Shown piece by piece: positions 58,206 through 64,000 of a DNA stretch of 64,000 nucleotides. Source of the stretch: Psettodes erumei (taxonomy: Eukaryota > Chordata > Actinopteri > Pleuronectiformes > Psettodidae); the NCBI GenBank assembly GCA_016785225.1, contig JAFBJZ010000005.1:310001-374000 (forward strand), in the 5' to 3' direction. Below the pieces are notes generated by a model. It was not told the DNA's origin. It ran no database searches and was given only the letters and a program-made list of their open reading frames with translations. Position numbers and translations under genes: made by a program. Position 1 is the stretch's first letter. Every line of letters starts with the position of its first letter.

Positions 58206-59720
58206 GTAAGATATAATGAGGAAGATGGTGACGAGGGATTTTGTTTTGTTCAGCTGGAGAGTGCTTGATGCAGTGTCATTCAGAAAAAAAATTTAAAAAT
58301 GGCCATCTTAAACTAAACTGTGTGTCTTATTCCCATGGGAATATAATGATGTGTGGCATTGTGGCATTGCCACAAGAATAGGGGAATAGTGGAAAAGAAG
58401 TGCATCAGAAAAGAGGCTGACTTATTACCATGTTTTCTAAGCAGTGGTTTGGCATTTGGCATGATGCTGGAAAAAGGTCATAATTGTTTTAAATAAAGGA
58501 AGAAAGAGTCACTTCCAATTATTGACCTACTGAGCAGTATTTCATGTCCATGGGAAGCGCCAACCTCTTGTGCTTGAAAACCATTGCACCTGGGATTTAC
58601 CTGTAGATATGGAGAAATGAAGAAAGAGAATGGTTCCATTTTCAGACATCCATCCAATATGGGTCCTGAGTTTTGTGAGACATTGCTGTCATACACTTAC
58701 CCCGCTCTTTCAAACAGAGCAAGTGGCCTCTCCGTCACATAGAATCTTTATCTGTTATGGATCTGTCCAATGTCCATGACTGGCCGCAGTGGATACGACT
58801 TTTAGTCATCATTCTTGGTGAAACAGAGAGACGTTTCCTGCTGGCTAACAGCCAGCTGGATTCCTCTGAGGACGTAACCACACACACACACACACACACA
58901 CACTTATAAGGAAGGTCTCTGTTGGCCCATTCTCTCAGCTGCAAACCAGAAACAGACCCTCTGGAAAAGACTGCATCATACAAACTAAAGGGAGCTGACC
59001 AGCAGACATCTAGCTACTAACAGAGAGCTCATACTGCAGGCATTTATGATTTATTCCTGTGAATGCATGAGATCAGAGCTGACAACTGTGCTATAGGTTT
59101 GCATATCGGTTAGGTTTTATTGCACTCAGCTGACCTCAGTAGTCTGATTGAAACTATTCCCCAGAATACAGTTAGGCTTTTACAATTGGCCTGGCCAAAA
59201 AATAATGTCAAATAAAGGAGGAGGATGCAGCCAAAAGCTGTATGTTTTCAGGTATAAACTCATCTCCTCTGACTGTCTGTTTTTCTCTTTTCCCCTTTGT
59301 CTGTCTGCAATATTAGATGTGCTTTCCATTGCACAGAGCATTTCTGCAGATGTATGTTTGTACTTATGCTAGTGTGTGTGTGGGAGGGTGTGTGTATCTG
59401 TGTATGAATGAAATCCAGTTTATTACATAAGTCAAACTTGTATGTCTGTAGAAAAAAGGATTTAAACGCCTATGCAATTTAGTCACATATGAAAACAACA
59501 ATTTGACCCCACTGAATTCACATAGATGTAAGTTTTACAGTGCCACTGTTTGTGCTGTCTTTTAACAACAACCAGAAAGTCACCAAGCTAATGTCATTAT
59601 TGGTCCCATCCTTACTCATTGTGAATCAGAGTTTATCATTTGTATAATACCCTGTTTTGTTTGAGTTGTAATGCATGTTCTGTGTGTGTGTGTGTGTTTG
59701 TGTCTGTGTACATTTAATAG
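58206..59720 (+). other. col27a1 intron 26
   Basis: A 1.5-kb intron with (CA)n at 58879-58903 and (TG)n at 59680-59698, the latter just upstream of exon 27. Nothing else recognised. Confidence 0.75.
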
Positions 59721-59774
59721 GGTCACCCAGGGACACCAGGGGAAACCGGGCCTACCGGACCACCAGGAAGACCA
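59721..59774 (+). CDS. col27a1: col27a1 exon 27, triple helix
   Basis: A 54-bp exon between catttaatag and gtaagt encodes GHPGTPGETGPTGPPGRP, matching human GHPGMPGGMGTPGEPGPQ. A (TG)n tract lies about 25-40 bp upstream, where a pyrimidine tract would normally be. Confidence 0.95.
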
Positions 59775-60318
59775 GTAAGTCACCATTCTCTCTTCTTTTC
59801 ACTCAATCGGGGCTTTGGGTGATACTGTATAATCGATGAGCTTTGTGGTCTTCAGCGTCCAGATTTTTTCCTCTATGAGCACAGCGTCTGCAGCAAAATT
59901 TTCCCTGAGCATTATGAGAGCTGGCAGCCTCCTGCTGAACCGGTATTACCCTCCTGTCAGTCAAAAGCCCAACACCTATTACCAATTAGAAGCTGTCCCT
60001 GCCCCCCCCACCTCATTTCCCCTCATCGTGTCCTTGCCATTGGTGGAAGGCGGGGGCCACTGCGCCACCAAAACAAACATAAATACGGGGCTCTTGGGTG
60101 CAGCAGGACAGGATTCCAGAGCAGGCCTTCTAATTGGCGTGAGTGACAGATCTAACAACAAACCCCATAGTGTTTTCCCGAGGTCATGCCGTCCCCCCCA
60201 CAAGGTCAACAACCAGGGGGCTCTGTGCTCTGTCAGTGTAAACCTTTGTTTTATCTCTACCCTTTTTGCTTCCCCCCCTCTTTTCCTCTTTATCCACCTT
60301 TTTTCTTTTGTTCATCAG
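59775..60318 (+). other. col27a1 intron 27
   Basis: A 544-bp intron with a T/C-rich 3' end. A plus-strand frame is open through most of it and into exon 28, but it lacks protein-like features. Confidence 0.75.
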
Positions 60319-60372
60319 GGCCCCCCTGGAGCGACTGGGCCAGCCGGTACCAGAGGACCCAAAGGCTTGCGG
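60319..60372 (+). CDS. col27a1: col27a1 exon 28, triple helix
   Basis: A 54-bp exon between ttgttcatcag and gtaagt encodes GPPGATGPAGTRGPKGLR, corresponding to human GPPGSRGPPGMRGAKGRR. Confidence 0.95.
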
Positions 60373-63300
60373 GTAAGTTTGAAGTTGCACACCTGCTGTT
60401 CTTGCAGCTTAGGTGTTGACTGCTGTTCTGCAGTCAGTGTATCATAGCTTCCAACCCTAAGAACAGGTCATAAACCTGGCAAAACCGTGCAGATATACAA
60501 TGCTTTTCTGTTTTTGTATGTGCTCTGATGTGTTTTTATAGGATCCATATGCTGCTACTGTTGTTGAGCTGCTGGAAAAACCTGAGTGGGTGAACATAAT
60601 GAAGTGATATATGGAACCGCCTGTCATGGGTGTTTAATGGACACAGGCGCTTGCATAACGCCTTCTCGGGTTCAGAGTTAAACAATGAGTCAGTTTCATC
60701 CTTTTCAGAAGTCAGTGCTCATTATAAGTGCTGGGAGGGCTCCAGTGATGTAAAACAAACAGCTCATTTTTAAAAATTCTTTATAAATGGAACAGTCCTA
60801 CTTCTTATGGGAGAGACCCATCATCAGTCTAACTACATGACATTTGAGGTGGAAAATGTGACCTGTCTTTTTGCTGCTATTCTGGAAGCTGTGTCGGAGA
60901 TAAATTTAGTGAACTGGGGAAGCAGGATTTGTGAGAGGATTAACAAATGCTTGTATCATCTTTTTTTTCCTCACAATCTTCTATCATTCTGGGTTTTCAG
61001 AGGGCTCCAACCATCATCCACAAAAAAAACCTACAAAAACTATTTGTAGTCCTCTAACCTGTATAGCATGAGCTATGGAAATCCAGCTGAGTTTTATAGT
61101 TTTTATAAATGTGATTAACTTTTGAAGGGACTATTAAACAATAATAAATGTTTTATTTCTCTGACATTGACCAATATATCATCGATGACACAATGATAAA
61201 TAGATCTATAGTAACTTTGAGTTATAAGTAATAACATTAATTATAGTTTCTTTCCATTTAGGTGGCTCATTGGAGCAAATCCTAAAATGATTGGAGCCGT
61301 TTCTTTTTAAAGTATATTAAACAGCTGCGGGAAATAAGCCTGTGATTGTTGCAACTGCAAATTGGCAAGAACATTCGACAAAATAATCACCTAAGATTTG
61401 TGAAAATTATAGCTTTGCAGTTTCAGTAAAGGTGAAACTGTATATAACACTATTGTATATTGTAAAAGTTAGAAATAAGGGGATAACAGCTGGAATTTTT
61501 CAGTAGCTGGCTAAATACCATCAGCAGAAATTTTACACCAGATAAATAATGCTGTTCATAAAATTTGGCCTCTTGGACAACATACAGTGAATAAATTCTT
61601 GAATTCACAGTTGAGAGGGGGGATTCAAAGAGAATTTAGTGGCAGTAACTAATGACAACAATGAATGACAGCATTGATGATAATGGCTGTAACTATGGCA
61701 AAGATGCATGACGTGACACAGTAAAACCAGTGTAATATGCAGTATAATTCCCCCGTTCCTTGATTTGCTTTCTTGTTGCCATGTTGCTGACCTTTTTCAA
61801 AGGAGGATGTCTTTTATCGCTACAGTCCACTGAGCCAGCTGGAACGTGGGATTAAATAGCAGTGAGCTTCTTAATCTGAAGCGTCCATTGGAGATGGGCC
61901 GCGCTGTTGCTGGCCTGGATGCACTCTCATGTCTCAGGCTGTGTTTTCAATTAATACTAATGTCAGCAGTTTCCACTGCCAGTAAATCTGTCTGCTCCTT
62001 CAGTCCATTTTTTATTTGGGTAGTCGTACTTTAGAAACCTGAGTGTAGTAAGACAGAAGATACAGAGGTGGTTCTCTCATTGACATTGATTCACCGTTGT
62101 TTAACATAGTAAATAACGTCTGGGTTAAGACAAGCAATGAAACCTGACTTCTGATAAGATTGTCTCACCCATCATGCAGTTCAATAACACATAATAACAC
62201 ATCTTAGAGTGAAATGAGATACATCTTTGAACTTGTACACAGATATTTACACCATATGTCTTTTAGATGCTACTTGGTGTAAGACACAGGTCACAGAAAA
62301 CGAACGTCTGGGTTCACTCTCTGAAACAGAACTCGATTGTTTTGTAACATGGAAATGTGGAACCGAGACGAGATAAAAACCGCGTGATGGCATCAGACTA
62401 GCTACAAGGCTAGTTGGCTAGTTGGTGGTTTTTCTGTGTCTGTGTTTTATTTGCATGAAACTAGTGGACTCAAAACTTGTCAGCTATGAGGAATCACCAG
62501 TATGACTAATCATGCTTTGTAACTAATGACGTATGACCTGCAAATCCTCGGCTAATGTTTTCCATATTGAAGAACATATTAATCTCTTTCTCTCTCTCAT
62601 TCCTCCCTCTTGGCAGATGGTGCCTATTATTGAGCTGTTTAAATATTTTTTTTATTGTTTTGAAATCATGCTCCTGGTTGTCTTTGTTTGAAAAGGATCC
62701 GTCTCTTATGTTACTATTTAGTTACTATCTCATTGTAATTAATTAATTTTGAAGCATGGTAATTGAGTGTTCTTCTGTGGCCAGATAGGGTGAAATATTT
62801 CCCCTACACATCGGCTAATCAGGCTATGTAAACGTAACCAGTGGGTAGCAGGTACCCCAGACAGGAATGTTAATGAGCGCTGCTCATCCAGCTCTATGTA
62901 TAATAGGCTTATAGCACCTCAGCTAGCGGCGTTCTCCCCAGGCCAAGCTCCGACTGTGCCCATTCATTCACCACTCTCACAACAAGGCTGCCTGTGTGGC
63001 TGTGTCATGTTATATTTGTTTTTTCCTTTAAAATAATTACTGAGAAAAATCCCCACCAATATCGACCCATAGAATGGCATGTGCTACTGAGGATCCTTTC
63101 AGCGTGTGTGCGAGAGCGTCCTCCACAGTATGGACGGTAGTTTTGTCTGGGTGCAGGTGCAGAGCAGATGGACTGCATTGGTACACTGCCTGGCTCCCAT
63201 TTATTATCACTGCTCACTGGTCTAGCAGACCTTTAAGCCCTTTAGATTGATTGTGTTTGACATTTGCGCCCATGTAATCTAAACAGTCGGACTTTCCTGA

Positions 63301-63676
63301 CAGTGTGTGTGTTTAAGTGTGAACAGTATGTATCTTTGTGTGCCCAGACTTTGTGCCGTCATACTAGTATTAACATAACGCAAGTCGTAGACCGGTAGCT
63401 TTCACTTCCACGTGTGACACCATACAGAGAGCCCTGTAGTTATTCCTACACTGCCCTTCTGTGCGCACACATTCACTTTAACACACACTAATACATCACA
63501 TACTTCCTTATTTACCTTGAAAAGTGTAGTTTACATGCACAGTAACCCTCACATTGCCTCTGACATGTGGGTACTGTGTCGTAGTACACAGCGATGTTTA
63601 TTTACAACATGTCGTGTAGGTCTGGCTGTGTTACAGTGACCTCTTTTGGTGAAGTGACAACTGTCTTAAATTTCAG
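60373..63676 (+). other. col27a1 intron 28
   Basis: A 3.3-kb AT-rich intron with no exon, named repeat or long microsatellite recognised. The human helix sequence passes directly from exon 28 to exon 29, so no exon is expected. Confidence 0.75.
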
Positions 63677-63730
63677 GGAGCGAGAGGGCCTGACGGTCCA
63701 ACAGGAGAGATGGGGTTAGCGGGCAAGAAG
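63677..63730 (+). CDS. col27a1: col27a1 exon 29, triple helix (last exon in window)
   Basis: A 54-bp exon between ttaaatttcag and gtaaga encodes GARGPDGPTGEMGLAGKK, matching human GPRGPDGPAGEQGSRGLK. By comparison with human, roughly half the triple helix and the C-propeptide are still to come beyond the right edge. Confidence 0.95.
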
Positions 63731-64000
63731 GTAAGAAATCTGACTTGCTCAAGCACATCCATTGTAATTTCCCTGTTGACATATAAACCTGGAAGCATTC
63801 ATTAACTCAAACTGTGAAGATACAAGAGTAATGGCCATAAAATAGCATCAAATTGTGTAAAAATATTTCCTCCTGCATAGACGATAGATTCTTAAGAGGG
63901 AAAAATGGATCTTGCGCACCGAAAGCAGCAAGCTGCACATCCTGTCCATCCACTCAGGAGGCAGGAAATACACTGTAAACTGACATGTCTCAACACACAG
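63731..64000 (+). other. col27a1 intron 29, 5' part
   Basis: The intron starts at gtaaga and runs off the window. Nothing recognised. Confidence 0.8.

Larger units (their letters stand above)
11963..63730 (+). other. col27a1: col27a1 gene, 5' half (coding exons 1-29, collagen XXVII alpha-1 chain)
   Basis: This span encodes the N-terminal half of a fibrillar-type collagen of the extracellular matrix, made mainly by cartilage and other skeletal tissue as a homotrimer. Twenty-nine exons join without a frame break into 994 codons: signal peptide (about residues 1-40), TSPN/LamG domain (about 42-245), Pro/Thr/Lys-rich variable region (about 246-535) and Gly-X-Y helix from residue 536 onward. Identification as type XXVII rather than XXIV or V/XI rests on remembered human COL27A1: the DVD-(I/V)-LQ-LGL start of TSPN, the HNYC/KQC/ADTY motif at its end, the GAKGYPGRQ and GLFGLPG segments, the exon 6 helix break, and mir-455 in intron 10. 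Only 45- and 54-bp helix exons occur, so loss of any one keeps the frame. The gene continues past the right edge; the rest of the helix and the C-propeptide are absent. Paralog a or b cannot be decided from this window. Confidence 0.96.

Noticed and set aside
21904..63730. Alternative identity as col24a1, col5a or col11a
   Set aside because: TSPN plus a large variable exon also fits COL24A1, but the segment-by-segment helix match and mir-455 in intron 10 point to COL27A1. V/XI collagens have a different, multi-exon TSPN and no Gly-X-Y break here.
1..64000. CRISPR arrays, operons, prophage or tRNA/rRNA genes
   Set aside because: No regularly spaced direct repeats, Shine-Dalgarno-led gene runs or intact tRNA cloverleaf were seen; the only tRNA-like sequence is the decayed SINE-like piece near 34.8 kb.

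Overview
The window is vertebrate nuclear DNA, almost certainly from a ray-finned (percomorph-type) teleost. Reasons: very small coding exons in long non-coding DNA with canonical GT-AG introns, abundant (CA)n/(TG)n and (CT)n microsatellites, and dispersed repeats of types I associate with percomorph fish. No bacterial, phage or viral genes were seen.

One protein-coding gene accounts for all coding sequence I can support: the 5' half of a collagen type XXVII alpha-1 gene (col27a1; teleosts usually keep two copies, a and b, and I cannot tell which this is). It lies on the + strand from a CpG-rich promoter region near 11.4-12.2 kb to beyond the right edge. I trace 29 consecutive coding exons. 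Exons 1 (11963-12015) and 2 (16553-16623) encode the signal peptide. Exon 3 (21904-23420, 1517 bp) encodes the thrombospondin N-terminal-like (TSPN/LamG) domain, a Pro/Thr/Lys/Ser-rich variable region and the first four Gly-X-Y triplets. Exons 4-29 (26787-63730) are 26 triple-helix exons of exactly 45 or 54 bp, each starting with a whole Gly codon. Joined, they give 994 residues with the frame open throughout. Compared with human COL27A1 as I remember it, these exons follow in the same order with none missing, including a conserved break in the Gly-X-Y repeat in exon 6. The rest of the helix and the C-propeptide lie outside the window.

Intron 10 carries the microRNA gene mir-455 in sense orientation (45356-45450), as in other vertebrates, so the window holds a cartilage collagen and its resident cartilage miRNA.

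Region by region: 1-11.4 kb has no recognisable gene, only repeat fragments and a promoter/insulator-like cluster at 3.55-3.74 kb (ETS-, YY1- and NRF1-like sites, a CTCF core match and a splice-donor-like site). 11.4-12.2 kb is the probable col27a1 promoter. 12-53 kb has large introns with microsatellites and transposon relics, including a TIR-bearing MITE-like element at 34.3-34.8 kb and a 26-bp exact duplication in intron 7. 53-58.2 kb is a dense cluster of 12 triple-helix exons with introns as short as 87 bp. 58.2-64 kb has the last three exons in longer introns. Exon calls rest on frame, phase, splice sites and remembered homology; no alignment or transcript data were available.
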